This document shows positions 63,366-64,000 of a stretch of DNA of 64,000 nt, piece after piece. Made by a program: the position numbers and the translations under genes. The notes below the pieces were generated by a model that ran no database searches, had not been told where the DNA came from, and saw only the letters and a list, made by a program, of their open reading frames with translations. Position 1 is the first letter of the stretch, and every line of letters begins with the position of its first letter. Origin of the DNA: Amycolatopsis pretoriensis (lineage in GTDB: Bacteria > Actinomycetota > Actinomycetes > Mycobacteriales > Pseudonocardiaceae); assembly GCF_900107925.1 (NCBI RefSeq), contig NZ_FNUJ01000004.1, positions 1-64,000 of the forward strand, in the 5' to 3' direction.

Positions 63366-63554
63366 GTATGCCGGATCTTCGCTCTCGAAGCACGCGGCTC
63401 GATCCGCGTCACCCGTCTCCGGGCCCCTCCCCGATGATCGGGGACAACGTCCGTCAGTCGTCTTCGACACGCGGAGCGCCACCGTGAGTACAGGCCCGAG
63501 CGGGCACGCTAGATCCCCCGGAAGGCGGATGGCAATTCCGGATGGGGACCCATC

Positions 63555-63778
63555 TGTGGACAACCTGGGGATGAACGGGGGTAACCAGTCACAGGTGGCC
63601 CGAGAGCTGTGGACAACTTGGGGACAAGGCTGATCGGCTTCGGTAACTCCGCAGGTCAAAGCCTGTGAACAAGGTGTGGAGAACTTGCCGAAAACTCGTT
63701 CGGCGTGTCGCGTGAAACCCGTTGTTCGGCGTGTCGTGGACCAGCCGGAGACCATTGAGTCGCGCGACCTGTGGATGA
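63555..63778. promoter_or_regulatory. Cluster of five DnaA-box-like sites upstream of dnaB
   Basis: TGTGGACAA at 63555-63563 and 63608-63616 (perfect), TGTGAACAA at 63664-63672, TGTGGAGAA at 63675-63683 and TGTGGATGA at 63770-63778 (one mismatch each to TGTGGACAA or TGTGGATAA). All point the same way. Such a cluster could let DnaA regulate dnaB or titrate DnaA. Confidence 0.55.
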
Positions 63779-63827
63779 ATATCACGGAGGGTAGAGCGGT
63801 CACCCGGTGGGCTGAACGGCCGACGGA

Positions 63828-64000
63828 TCAGGCCGCGGTCAGCCTGCCCTGTGCGCTGCGTAACCGGTCGGCGAGAACGCGCTGGTCGGCCGGGGTGAAG
63901 GCGATCCGGTTCTCCCCGCGCCCCGGAACCTCTTCGGTCAGCCATCGGCCTTCCGAGGTATCGATGTAGTTCACCGGACGTTCGATCCGCTGCCACCCGC
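63828..64000 (-). CDS. 3' end of an unidentified gene (possibly EspG-like)
   Basis: The last 57 codons of a gene that runs off the right edge, ending in TGA at 63828. Translation gives WQRIERPVNYIDTSEGRWLT, EEVPGRGENRIAFTPADQRV and LADRLRSAQGRLTAA. The 'iDT..GRwL ... PAD..rLa..L' ending resembles some actinobacterial EspG-like proteins, but this is too short to decide. Codon use and GC3 fit a real gene. Confidence 0.5.
   Translation of the reverse strand, partial: GWQRIERPVNYIDTSEGRWLTEEVPGRGENRIAFTPADQRVLADRLRSAQGRLTAA

Larger units (their letters stand above)
63326..63827. other. Intergenic region upstream of dnaB with DnaA-box-like 9-mers
   Basis: About 500 bases without a supported gene. 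Holds the LexA-type box near dnaB, then a series of same-orientation 9-mers resembling the actinobacterial DnaA box TTGTCCACA (seen as TGTGGACAA on this strand). No long AT-rich stretch, and it is not oriC. Open frames here have shadow composition. Confidence 0.65.

Noticed and set aside
63326..63827. oriC
   Set aside because: DnaA-box-like sites are present but there is no dnaA/dnaN pair or AT-rich unwinding element; oriC is expected left of the window.

Overview
The window is very GC-rich, densely packed actinobacterial chromosome with frequent GTG starts and 4-base stop/start overlaps. Gene content points to the Pseudonocardiaceae, probably Amycolatopsis or a close relative (inference). 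The left end, trxB – anti-sigma factor – sigM – pseudokinase – murJ – DUF6049 – Nudix – cca, has the gene order found near oriC in Mycobacterium tuberculosis (Rv3913 back to Rv3907c). yqgE, leuS and dnaB further right belong to the other origin-proximal arm in that genome, so oriC probably lies just left of the window.

Layout. 1-10.3 kb: the sigM/murJ block, with cca divergent. 10.4-12.6 kb: an orphan histidine kinase and a methyltransferase. 12.5-29.8 kb (minus strand): an eight-gene type VII secretion (T7SS) toxin cassette. Read in transcription order it encodes a YbaB-like protein, a WXG100-type partner, a 2488-residue multidomain toxin, a 144-residue candidate immunity protein, a YezG/TNT-like protein, a degenerate ADP-ribosylglycohydrolase (ARH), a tandem ARH protein and a second YezG/TNT-like protein. 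29.9-37.4 kb: housekeeping genes (MFS, yqgE, small membrane protein, phytase-like secreted protein, leuS with a leucine-rich leader peptide and hairpin, an SDR). 37.4-45.2 kb: a TetR gene and a second ESX-type locus on both strands (PPE, EspG-like, small partner, DUF3558 lipoprotein; opposite them YbaB-like, EspC-like, WXG100-like and two membrane proteins). 45.5-48.7 kb: ribokinase, ParB-like protein and ptsI, with a DasR-type palindrome over the ptsI start codon. 49-55.4 kb: MFS exporter, DUF1707 protein, lipoprotein, two-component system and AI-2E family protein. 55.6-60 kb: two secreted proteins, the second a giant chaplin-like repeat protein. 60.2-61.9 kb: DODA-type dioxygenase and two divergent MarR genes. 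61.9-64 kb: dnaB, with a perfect LexA-type box and a run of DnaA-box-like 9-mers upstream, then the 3' end of another gene.

The strongest candidate for a new system is the 12.5-29.8 kb cassette. The toxin carries two ADP-ribosyltransferase (ART) domains, two papain-fold deamidase (Tox-PL) domains of which the first has lost its Cys and His, and a RelA/SpoT-like C-terminus. The genes downstream encode ADP-ribose-removing enzymes (one live domain, two dead) and immunity-like proteins ending in TNT-like NAD-glycohydrolase folds that appear to lack the conserved Gln. The arrangement suggests a secreted toxin with several activities and a matching set of immunity proteins. All domain calls were made by eye from motifs.
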